From the NCBI GenBank assembly GCA_019914945.1, contig CM034103.1, forward strand, positions 15,528,785 to 15,592,784: a stretch of DNA of 64,000 nt, given 5' to 3'. The position numbers were made by a program, and so were the translations under genes. Source of the DNA: Typha latifolia. Taxonomy: Eukaryota > Streptophyta > Magnoliopsida > Poales > Typhaceae. Positions 41,793 through 53,345 of this stretch are shown in pieces; position 1 is the stretch's first letter, and each line of letters begins with the position of its first letter. Below the pieces are notes generated by a model. The model was not told the DNA's origin. It saw only the letters and a list, made by a program, of their open reading frames with translations, and did not search any database.

Positions 41793-44700
41793 ATGGACAC
41801 CGAACGGCTTTCCGCCATCTGTGCTGGCCTCGGATCCGCCAAGGAGGAGGATGAGAGCGGGGCAATCGTAGGTTATACCAAGAGTGAGATCTGTCTAGGT
41901 TTGGATCCGATGCTTGGCTCCCTGTTCGTGATCTATTCCCTACTAATATTGACCTTGGAGTTTCTAATTCTATCTAATTCTTCAGATAATTTGAAGGATC
42001 TGCAACGATTTCTTCGGCGGGATAATCCACAACGGCGGGACGTCTTCAAACAGATTTGCAAGTGGAAGACGGTGTCTCACGATCTGATCCCGATCATAGA
42101 GTATTACCAGAATGATCGGAATTTAGTGATTAATGCCGGTAATTTTTGTCTCAAATATCTCGATGTAAAACTTATTATTTTGTTGCATATTATTCTGATT
42201 ACAAGTATTTTAAATGTGCCGTGCAGTTAAAATTTTGGTCTTCCTCACTATGCCCGTGGACCCTAATTCGGATGATATAGCACAACAGATTGAGTACTTG
42301 TGGGATTTGAAGGCTGCAATGGCACGTAATGTCACACTAGCAGTCATAATCTCGCTTCTTGAAGACCCACTGGATCATTTGGAACGGTAAACTTTATTTT
42401 TCCTACATTTTATTTTTTTATTGTTTACCTTCCTCGACCCTCATTGTTGCAGAAGCTTGTTTTACTGCTACCCATTAAGTACGAACTCGTATATTCTGCT
42501 CTTCTTTGTGTTCTTCTTATGTACTCGTAGATGACATAATATGCATTTGGAAACAGATACCATATTGACTGAGATTATCAAAATTGGGGAAAAGAAAAAA
42601 AGAAATTAATTTTCTATAATGCTTGTAGATCGAAATTTTATTGCATAATTGATCTGAGTTCTGTCTGCGCTGCAATTAAAAAGCTCATTGCTCTTGCCCT
42701 ATATGAGCTCCTTGCCATGGTCCCACAGTTTCTACTTGCTTATTTCACATGGGCCTACCTCTCTGCATATCAATCATATCATTTCTATTCTTTTTTCCTT
42801 TTTATAAATGTGAGAAGTAGGGTGGTATCGAATGAACCATCTGCATAAATGGTGCAAATATATTAATATGTTTAAGAAGAAGCTTGAATTGGACAAAAAA
42901 AAATTTGTCCGAGCGAAGATTGGTTAACAACCATAGGGTAGACATTGGTGCTGATCTTAATATAACTCTGTGACTGTTAGATGCATGAGTATATTGTGGT
43001 TAGGTCTTCAGTTAAGATATTCTTGGGGCTTATTTGAGCTATAAGACATGAGAAACTAACATGGAAAATTTCAGGTTCTTAATCTAGTCTACAGTTTTCA
43101 TTTTCTATATCCTGCATGAAATAGGTTCTTTTGCTTTTCGGTCCATTTATTGTTTTTCCATTTCTTTGACTTATGTTTTGTATTAGTTTGTTGAGTACTA
43201 TTTGTTGCACAATAGCTTATAGGGTACTAACTTAGCTTCTCTGATGCGCTATCAAATGCCAACCAGTGATGCATTTACAGAAGACGATTGGAAGTTAGTT
43301 CAGCTGGTGCTAACTTTGTTTCGCAATGTCTTGGCCGTCCAAGATATCACTTTGCAGCAAAAGGCATCTGGATCAGCCACACAGTTTTTGTGCTTGACCG
43401 ATAGTTTTCTTGAGCTCTTGTTTCAAGAGAATATTATGGACCTAATTTTAGTGCTGACCCAGCATGTTGATGAGCCATCTGGTTATCTTCAGCAGGATAA
43501 TTTGCTTTTACTGGAGATCTACCACAGTATTTTTCTTGGCCGAGATCCAGAGCTGATTGCTAAAGCTCATAAAAAGAAATCCATGGTGTGTTTCCTCTTC
43601 TCCTTTAGGAGTTTTGTCAACTTTGTTTTGAGCTTTATGTCTTCATGTTCATCAATGTTGTTCATAAGTTTAGCTCTTGAAGAAAACGAGTTTTCAAATT
43701 TCAACAGGAAGTAGCAAAGTTTGTTGATGATCTGACTTCACAGTCACTAAAAAGAGGACTTCTGTCCACATGATGACTGAAGTTTGGTATTCTTTAAGTA
43801 TCTGTTGTTCTTTGAAGTAGTTTGAGTGTTAAGTAATGCATAATTAGCTACACTCGAGCAAGCAATATACATTCTTATATGTTGAAGACATAGTTATCAA
43901 CTTTATATACTTACTTTGAACAAAATCCTGTTAAGCATGTGTTTCTCCATTTGGTTTCTTTTCCCTACATCTGTTGGTACCATGCTTTGCGCTGTCTAAA
44001 GAGATATGGGGTTTTAACTTTCTCACAGTAAATATATGATTTTGCAATGTCACTGAAATCAAGCTTTAGTTCCTGCATTTTGTCACTGAAATTCAGAGAT
44101 GATATGAATTGTTCCAGGTCAAGACTATAATATCCAATATTTAGATTTCTTGTGCTGTCTTAGCTAGATGGCAATTTCAAAATGCCATGTAAAGAAAACT
44201 TCTATGTGCAGATAGATGAAGATATCAGTACGTCTGTAGATTCACTCAGATCAATTATTGAGGAGGAGCATGAGACAAGAAGGATAGTTGGGCTAAGGAG
44301 CTTGGAGCGCCATTCACTATTCAGTGGAACATTTACACGGCAATCAGTGGTAGGATATTCTTGAACAGCCATATGCCATGAGGAGATTATCGTGTATTAT
44401 GGCCACGTAGAACACTTCTGATTATTATTCTTTCTCCTTCAACAGGATGGCTCTAGAACCTTATTTAAAGGAAATCCAACTTCTGCCTCTGGCAATGGCT
44501 TCCTCAAAGTCCATAAGGTTCAAAGAGGTCCTCTAAAAAGAATTGCATGGGACCAAGGGAGATTGTCCTTGCCCAAGCAGAATATATTGGGCTTGCTAAA
44601 CAATTTCTTGAACCAATTCCTGTCAGGAGGGTATAATGGTGGGATTAAATAAATACCACATTTCTATTTTATCCCTTTCTAGTACATTATCATATCTAGT

Positions 44701-47700
44701 GCTAATAGAATTTCAATCAGTTCTTATGCAGTCTATTTGTAATGATATCACAAAAGAGCATCAGTCCATTCAGAACAGTGACATTATTTCATTTTTCCAA
44801 GTTGCTGATTTTGTTTTAGCTTTTCAGCATCAAAAGGCCTCAATTTCGAAGGTCAGAACAGAATTGAGAATCTTCATAATCACAGCATGTACTTTATGAA
44901 ACTAAAATATTGTGTTATATCAAGTGCCATTTTATCTAGTGGTTAGGACTGACCTAGTACCATAGACAGTATTGGCAAGAGGTCTACTGAGGGAGGAACA
45001 ATCAAGCATGTTTTAAAAGTTTATATTGTGTATTTACACACATATTGCTAACTAGCAGCATTTAACTGTATAATTTGTTTGATCAGAAAGCTGACATGGA
45101 GGGGCCAACATCTGAAACTTCAATTAATAATAAAGATGTTGATAATTCCTCGTGCCATTGGGACCTATGTGGATCTGTTGCATCGACGATGAATGAGGCT
45201 ATGTTCAATTTAGTCATAACTAAGTGGCGTGAGACTTTTGAAGCCTTGAAAGAAACTAATGATTACAAGCCTCTATCAGCAGCAGGATCTCTGATTAAAA
45301 GAATGGTAATTTTACATGATAAGTTTCTTTTTTCCATCATTTAATATATTTTGCAGCTTGTTAAAATTGTGATCTTGCCCAAACATTTGCCATTTATCTC
45401 TCTAGCAATGTTGTTTAACCTTTAGGTCCTTTTAAATCTTCTTGTGTCATCAGATTCAATGGACTTAATAGAAAATATTTACTTTACCCAACAAAAGAGA
45501 ATAATAGAAGCCTTTACGAGTATCATGGATGGCCAATGCCAAGCGCATCACCATGCTAACAGTACACACATGCCTTATCTGCATTGGTAGATGAGCATCA
45601 AGGTATTGGGCTTTGCTGTTTGCTGACTGCTGAGCCATTCAATATTGAGCAGTTTTGATCCATCTTCTCAGCAATATATATTCCAGCCAAAATAATCAAT
45701 TGTTCTTTTCAGTAACAGATTGAGTTTTTAGCCAGTTTTGTATTTATGGTACATTGTATGCATGTATTTATGTAGATTGCTTTATACTCATTCATTAATT
45801 ATATATCCTGTCTGAATCAAACATGGTACATGTGGCTTTCAAGAACTGTAATGTCCGTAACATTTTCTAAAATTTGTGCAGATTCGCATGATAGATTTGG
45901 TGCTAAAGCTCTTTCCTGAAGATTCAAAAGAACCTCAAACAGCACGTGTTCTTCTGTATAAGTTGTTTTATGATCAGACAGATCAAGGTCTGACACAGTT
46001 CCTTTTAAACCTGTTCAAATCTTTCGACACGCATAAGCAAACTAAAAGGTTTGTTGAGACAGTGCCTTTTGAAATTAAAGTTAGTTCTTGACTATTTAAT
46101 TCCATATTGTACGTTCGATTTGTAACATATTACTCTTGTTATCAAGTTGCTGAACATATGGAATCATGGGAATATTGCATATTAAGGATTATATTTTGTG
46201 ACATAATCTTATTATCTCCTAGGTTTTGTGATGCTTTATGTTTTCAGAATTGCAATTTCTGTTTCATGGGCATGTATAAAGTAAGAATTTGTGTGAGTTG
46301 GCTACAAACTAAATTAAAATGTTAACATTGCACTTCCAACCAACATTTGCTATGTGTACATTTTGTAAGTTTCTCTTGGTTTTCTACTCAATTGTTCGTA
46401 ACCTTCAGCTGATCCAAATACTGTATTACTCTCATTTTCTTGTTATCTTTTTCACTAGTTTAGTTGCTTAAATACATCTATATTCTTCCATATATTCAGA
46501 ATGCTTTTAACTGCAGTTCTTTTGTCTGGCTTTATTCAGTGATCTTGCAGATTTGTTAGAAATTATACATGTAGTCTTACGGCTCATGGAGAAGCTTCAA
46601 GCAAGGGGCACATTAAGGGTACGATCTACTTGTTTCTGAACTTTCAGTTACTATGTATGGCTGATGAAAATCACAGAGCACTTTAAGACCATGCACTTGG
46701 TTCTTCTACCTAGTTTATTGGTTTCTGTAAGTGTTAACTAAATGGCAGAAGAGATCACGTTTAGCCTGCAAAATGCTTCTAGCTTATTAGTGTACTTGTG
46801 ACAAAGTATGGTTGGTGGGATGGCTAACTTTTATGGGCATATTTCTATCTTTTAGGTTTCCAAGAAAATAAGGAAAGGCAGAAAAAGGAAGACAACAAAA
46901 GACAATGGTGAGATAAAAGCTGAAAAATTGGGAGAAGTACATGCCAGTCCAAAAGATAATGAGACAAATGAAACTGGACTGCCAACTTCTCAGTCATTCA
47001 TAGATTCAGACAACCTACTTGAACAGCACTCGTCAGAGTCAAATTTTATAGAAAAGGAAGCTGCTGATATAGAAGGCATTCCAATTACAAATCCAGTTGT
47101 AGAACCTGTAGCGCTTTTACAAGCAGGCCACCTTATGGGTGATTCATCTTATATGGACAGTGAGGAATTGAAAAGAAAGCTTGTTGATCTTGCAGATGAA
47201 ACATCAGATTCCTCAACAGGCGATCAGATGCCTTCTACAAGTGAAGTTGATTTCAATGTGTCCAGATTGATTGCTAGTCTTGCAAACAATGCTGTTGTAC
47301 ATAATTTATGCTGGTTACTCAAATACTACAGAAGCAATTCTGCTAGTACAAATCACTACATTATATGCATGTTACGAAGGTTTTGTGAAGATTTGGAGAT
47401 GTCCCCGATGCTCTATCAGGTAAATTACATTAAAAGTTCAAAATTACCGGCTCTCCAAGTCCAAAGAGTAGAAAAGTACTTCTGTTACTTAATATACGAT
47501 TGTGCTTTTGCAGCTATCAGTCCTCATCACATTCTATGACATTCTAGCTGACAAGAAATCGACTTCTAAGGAGCACTCAAACGTTATAAGTTTCCTTGCC
47601 AAGTTAGTAAGGAAGATGTTGGTTTTAATGAAAAAACAGCCTCTGCTTTTTGTGGAAATACTCTTCTGGAAGACACGCAAAGAATGCCATTACATCAATG

Positions 47701-50700
47701 CGGAAGCTTTATCGTGTGATATGGCCAGCTTGAAGAAAGATATCAGGAACTTAGATAGTGATGCAAATGGTTTGTCAAATGAAACAGGACGAGGGCAGAA
47801 AAGCATAGCAGACTCTCTTGGTGATGACGAAGCTGATTTGGTCATTCCTCATTATCCTAATAATCCAGAGTAAGTTACTTTTGCAGTTCTCTTTGTCAAT
47901 TATTTTTATTTGATGAGTTCATTCTTGCATCTGATCAAAGTCAACCAGTACCCATGTTAATAAGACTTGTCTTGCTAGTTTATATTTGTAGCCAATTCAT
48001 TCATTCTGTTATTGCACAGGGAGGAAAGTTCATCTGATGGTGGTGAAGATGACTTGCATACAACCAACAAAATTGTAGACCAAAGGAGCAGTGTGAGATC
48101 CCCTTTAGGCAGAGATCCTGAAGTTGGCACCAGGTTTACAATCACCATGATTGTATCTTGTTGTCTTTAAACTGCAAATTTTCTTGGGTTCTCATTTGTG
48201 CTTTCATTTAATTAAACTGTTATTCATCCAGTGATGTCGTATCATCTCATTTTCAAACTATGAAATCTTCCAAAAGGCGGAGAGGTTCTGTTTTTAATGA
48301 AGAGCAGGAGAATAGAATTAGGGATTTGTACAAAAGGTAAGTGGACTTTCTACAATTTCTTTGCTCAAAGAGTTTCATTTGAAGGTTTGTTTCTTAGGGG
48401 CTATTCTAGTTTGAGAATAGCCAAAGGAGTTTCATTACACAGTATCCATATTGAAACATCTTTCACTTCTAGCAAAGCACTAGAATTTTATTTGACTATG
48501 TATTACGGAAGCAATATAAATAATTAGATGTTTATTGGGATGGTTGAAAAAGAAAATAGCTGCCAATCCTACATCTTGGATGTTAGTATGTGAGCTCATA
48601 CAAACACTTGTCAGATCTTTCGAGTTAGACATTGTAAATTAGAATAAATTATAGGGACTTTGAATCTTTTCAGTAGTTCCTTGATATCCGCAAAAACTTA
48701 CCTTAAGATGAGGAGGTGAGAGTACTTTGTCACACTCCATCTTTGGATTATTTAATTTGTACTCGATGGAAGCAAATTTTTAATTTTTAGAACTTCCTTC
48801 CAAGATTTGACATAAAGTTTGTTGTCTAACTTGACTCCTTTTTTCCCACATTCTTAACTGATTAACTGTATTATGGATATTCTTGAGTCAAATAGTACCT
48901 GATGCCAATAACCATAGTACTTTGCCCTTAAGAATGGCAGACTATAATATAACTAGAAAATAATGACTTTTTTAAGAATATCTTGTCTGTTCCTTTTCCT
49001 CATTTTGATAGCTTGATTCTGATGTGATTATGTTGGATATTCAGATTCAGGGATGACCGCAGATGTGGCCATCTAATTGCAGAAGCTTTAGACCCTGATG
49101 GGAAGATATCTTCTACTCAAGTTTATCGGAAGCTTAAACAGCTTGGCCTCAGGATTGCCACAAGAAAAAAGTGCACTAGTGATGGACCTTTGTCAGCTAC
49201 AGATGATCCAGACATTGTAGCGTATGATGCATTTCCAAGTGATTACCCTCAAAATTTGAATGAACAGGAGAATGGTCCTAATCTAGAGAGATCTTTGTAA
49301 GTGTTCTTCTCATTTGTACATTCAACTACAACCTAAGTTTTCTTTGCTGTTATGTTGTAGTACTTGTCTCTCTTTGTTTAGTCAACTTGTCGCTTTCAGT
49401 TTATATAATCTTTTAAAAAAATATTTGATGCTTTTTAACTCTTGGCTGTTTCTTCATCTGAAAGTTCAATTTTTTGTTACTCTGTCTAATGCAGTTATGG
49501 TCATGTTTTTATATATATTTGTATTATCCATATCAAGGTGCTAATCCTGTGCTGATCTCTTTCCTGTAGCTGGACCTATTTTAATAAGTCTAGCCTTTTT
49601 CCGAATTGTACATATCCAGATCATGATAACCACGACGACTCTTATTTTCACCTGAATATTTTGGTGCGGCTATATTATTATATACCCTTCATAGCTTGCT
49701 ATAAATGCTAATTAACGATTTAATGTATAAAGTATAAACCCTCTGTTGATAGAAGCTATGTCTGGATCACCATGCATTAATGTGAATAAATATCTTTTTG
49801 TCCAAGTTTATCATTTAAAGGTAAGTCTCTTATTTTGCATCAAAATCCTTATTTTCGTAACACAGCAGATCTTTGAAAATACTTCAATGTTTCCAAATTT
49901 TAGTTTATTCTGTACTTGATGTTTCGTGGACAATCTAATACATGTTTAGGCTTGGCTACAATTAGACTCATGGACGTAGCTGTGGTGGAAGAGGAGTTGG
50001 GCTTTTGTGCCACCTCCTATAGGCCGGTCCGAGCTCGTTGGACGAGCGCTGATTCATTATGCGCATCCACAGCTTTGATCATTCCCATTCAAAATCTACA
50101 GTCCTAACGTATTCTCTATTGAATCTGATTTGACACGTCTGGTGTGCACTCAACATGTTGATGCTCATCCAACAGTGCGCTTGGAGAGATTTGCACTAAA
50201 ATCATGCTTATAAACGAGCTGAAATGATGGAAAAGGATTAAAGCAACCAACCACCAATATTGTGGCAATGCTATTCTGCATGATTTAATTTGGTGGATAT
50301 AGAGATTGACAGTGACTTCTGATTGTAGAACATAATAACATTTGAGAGGTCAACAAAATGTAAATTGCTTGGCTTCGCAAATCCCTTTAACTCAGTAACT
50401 ATATATGTCACTTATTTACTAAGGTTATCCTCTGCATTTTTCTATTATAAATATTTTGCTAATCTGCCAACTGTATTTGTTAGAAGCCAAAGAAAGAAGA
50501 GAAAACTGTTGATGAAGGACGCTACTGTGACCATATCTCAGCGTGCAGCAGCACTGGAAGAGCATGATTCTGATAATGAGACTTTGAGCACTTTGCTCAG
50601 GTAAATTCACTTAGTTTCGTATGTTTAACCCCTTATAAGCAGTTCTAAACTCTGAATTTGACTGCAGTCCACAATCATTGTCCTTGGTTGTGCTTTATAT

Positions 50701-51242
50701 ATCTTATCTAAATTTCATTGATATATTATCTCTATATTTCCTGTAGAAGCCGAAGGAAGGCGAACAGATCACCATCAAACAGAGTGGAGAGCACCTCTCA
50801 CAGTAAGGAAACATCAGTTGATCTTGAGTCCGTTGACGAGATCCCAGGTTCCAATTTCGAGTAAGTAGTCGACTTCGCAATTGCAGTTTACTAGCACCAG
50901 TCCTAAAATTGGAATTGACCTCATACGTTTCCAGTTGCTATGATTAATCCTTGCAAAAATCTTGAAGAAACTTCAGTCTCTTTCAGCTATCAAATAATCT
51001 TTCCTCTGTGCAGAGATATCACTGTCCAGCATGAGTCTGAACAATGTCAAGAAAATGGACCTGAAGCTGGTGTTAATGATTCTTTGAATAAAAGTATAGA
51101 AGCTGCAGTAGATAATGCTAGCAATAGAGTCCAAGACATTGCCGAACTGATGGATTCTGAAGATGATAACGATAATATTGCACCCAAAAGGATTGGGTTG
51201 AAGAGGCACCTCAAAATGGTTATTGACGACGATGATGATTGA
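41793..51242 (+). CDS. TIM: TIMELESS homologue (replication fork protection)
   Basis: Eighteen exons join in phase: 41793-41898, 41986-42138, 42227-42386, 43267-43585, 44212-44349, 44446-44638, 44721-44851, 45087-45305, 45882-46048, 46540-46618, 46856-47419, 47514-47869, 48020-48133, 48232-48336, 49045-49296, 50484-50600, 50747-50860, 51014-51242; 3516 nt, 1171 aa. The N-terminal TIMELESS domain is clear (GYTKSEICLDNLKDLQRFLR, LVFLTMPVDPNSDDI, DNLLLLEIYH), followed by SGGYNVLMQSICNDI, LLYKLFYDQTDQG and LLFVEILFWKTRKECHYINA. Basic clusters at about 556-572 and 1019-1030 may be nuclear signals; the C-terminus is acidic. With TIPIN the family stabilises stalled forks, supports the replication checkpoint and cohesion. 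All introns used are GT-AG. The 3' ends of TIMELESS and the exonuclease gene converge. Confidence 0.95.
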
Positions 51243-51771
51243 GAAGGAGATTAGAAACAAATGTGAAGAAGGTACAAGATTTTATCTGACACCTGGTTGC
51301 AGAATAATTTCCTTCATTCTTCTCTGCTGTTTCAGATCAGGGCTCTTCTAGAAACTATAGCATTAAGTTCTTCCCTCGGGATAATTAGAATTATACCAAA
51401 ACAAGTAAAAACTATATCTGTAGATAATGCCAGCGTGATCCTCCATTTCTATAATACTTGATGTCTCCAAACGTGGGTTGCTGAAAGTACACTGAGATGC
51501 CAACAATGTATATATATATATATATATATATATATTAAGATGTTTGGTTTCTTATTGAAGCTTTAACAAATTATGTATGAAAATTACGGATGTGGAAGCC
51601 TGCAAGGAAGCATAGGCGGTAAGTTATGATCTCTACTCTATGTGCTACTAAACACATGGCTTAACTAACGTTTCGATGCAATGACACTATTACCATCACT
51701 TAGATTTATCCCTTACATCATGGACAGAAGACAATCGGAAAGTTAGAAGATAGAAGCAAACAACGAAACCC
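51243..51771. other. Convergent 3' spacer with a (TA)n tract
   Basis: Contains the 3' UTRs of TIMELESS and the WRN-type exonuclease and a TA tract at about 51509-51535. No further gene. Confidence 0.6.
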
Positions 51772-52400
51772 TCAAAACTCCCAAGCAAACAGCCTCCTTC
51801 CAACCTCGAACGATGCGAACGCGTCCACGCACGCGTACTTGATCTGATCCATGGACAGCACGTGCTGATCCCAAGCACTCATCCTCACCCTCCTCTCCTT
51901 CTCTACGTGCACCCCCATCACCTCCCTCACCAGATTCTGCAACCCCGCCTTCCTCAACTCCAACTTCCCAACCCTCTCCGCCGCCAGATCCCTCAAATCC
52001 ACCGTATTCTCCACCTCCAGATCGTACTCCTCAACCAACCTCTGCGCGTCATCCTCCACCCCGACGCCCACGAACCGGAACCGGCCGTCGGCGAGGAACT
52101 CGGCCAGCGAGTCCGGCACAAAGTCAGCGTAGAGTATCTGGAAGACGAGGCACCGGCTGCCGACGCAGAGCTGGAGGACGGCCACAGGATTAGGGTAAGA
52201 ATTGCGGGTATAGTTGGGGCGCCACTCGACGTCAAGCCCGACGATTAGGTGGGAGAGGCGGCGGCGGTGGATGAAGAGGATGGTGGAGATCCAGGAGGAG
52301 ACGGCGGCGCCGGAGGATGTGACGGTGGTGAGGATGAAGTCGTCAGAATCGAAGGTTACGGTGTAGGTCGAGTCATCGTGGCGGTGGATCGCCGTCGTCA

Positions 52401-52401
<1 letters not shown>
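51772..52401 (-). CDS. WRN-type DEDDy 3'-5' exonuclease
   Basis: Intronless, 209 aa, the usual size for the stand-alone Werner-syndrome-like exonucleases of plants. Exo I is GLDVEW (Asp57, Glu59), Exo II is VGVGVEDDAQRL (Asp118), Exo III is YACVDAFAS (Tyr189 and Asp193), so all four acidic metal ligands and the tyrosine of the DEDDy class are present. Such enzymes remove nucleotides from 3' ends of DNA using two metal ions; in plants the helicase part is on a separate RecQ protein. Most of the family acts in the nucleus in repair and recombination. The neighbouring TIMELESS gene shares the replication theme, though linkage may be chance. The start codon directly abuts a microsatellite. Confidence 0.92.

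Positions 52402-52439
<38 letters not shown>
52402..52439. repeat. Compound (CT)n(TA)n microsatellite touching the exonuclease ATG
   Basis: About ten CT units followed by about nine TA units. On the minus-strand mRNA this reads as AU repeats then AG repeats directly in front of the AUG. Confidence 0.9.
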
Positions 52440-52440
<1 letters not shown>

Positions 52441-52608
52441 TGTGATTTGGTGGTTTCCTTTTACTATTTATAGGGAAGGAGGGAGATGGAAGAGAAGGGA
52501 TTCGAAAAGGCGCGATTAAAGTAAGACAGTTTCGGTTTGTGTTTTTACTGTTTACCGTGCGGTGATTATAACGTTTACAGGGAGGGAAAGGAAGTCGAGA
52601 CGTGCCTA

Positions 52609-52616
52609 TTTGGCGG
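52609..52616 (+). promoter_or_regulatory. E2F-type site upstream of the exonuclease gene
   Basis: TTTGGCGG fits the plant E2F consensus WTTSSCSS and lies about 210 bp upstream of the exonuclease start. A single eight-base match of this consensus can occur by chance in a region of this size. Confidence 0.35.
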
Positions 52617-53345
52617 GAGATGCGCCGTTTGGTGTTACACATTACTTGCACTACTCGATAAGGTCAGTGATTTAAATAAATTATTCTTATCCAAATATAT
52701 ACTTTTAATAATATTATATTCTTAAGTATTATTTAGGGATAATAGTGTAATATGTTGGATGTTGATTGATCTGAGTTAAGACTGTATAAACTTGTGTTAG
52801 TAATTTATTTATTTTGATACAAGTAATTATAATAGGGTAGAGACGGGTAGTGGGCTGTTAATTGCTACAACAAAATGCAGTCGTGGAAGTGGTTAGTTGA
52901 TTGGTGGAAGAGGATTAGTGTGCTAGTGACCAATTAATTTGTAGAACATGTATTAATGGAGATCGTGGGATTTTCTCTGGAACCAACTTTTAGTTGCACT
53001 TTTGAAGTGATTACATAGACGGCATCCTGTTGTTTAATTATCAATTTATTAGCCAAAAATCTTTAGAATAAGTTTAGATGTTGCAGGGAATTAACCTATA
53101 CAAAATTTTGAAGGAGTGAATCTTTTTGTCGAAATATTCATGTTGATGAATCTTATCCAAGTTGTGGGCAATCTTGCATTTGCTTCATACAAATATGTAT
53201 GCTTGAAAGCTAGGAGGGGAAAAAAGGAGGCTAGATTTGATGGTTAATAAGAGTTCTGTTCCATATGCAAACTAGAACACCTTATACTTCTTCTACTCCC
53301 TTTTCCCTTGCCAGAATCTTAATCACAAATTCCCATCCTCTTTTT
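52617..53345. other. Spacer between exonuclease promoter and ALMT 3' end
   Basis: AT-rich; no coding or RNA feature supported. Confidence 0.5.

Noticed and set aside
43708..43773. Possible extra TIMELESS exon after an acceptor, ending in stop codons (21 codons, then TGA)
   Set aside because: The splice from 43585 to 44212 gives the family sequence in phase without it, and no donor follows. It could be a poison exon, but there is no positive evidence.
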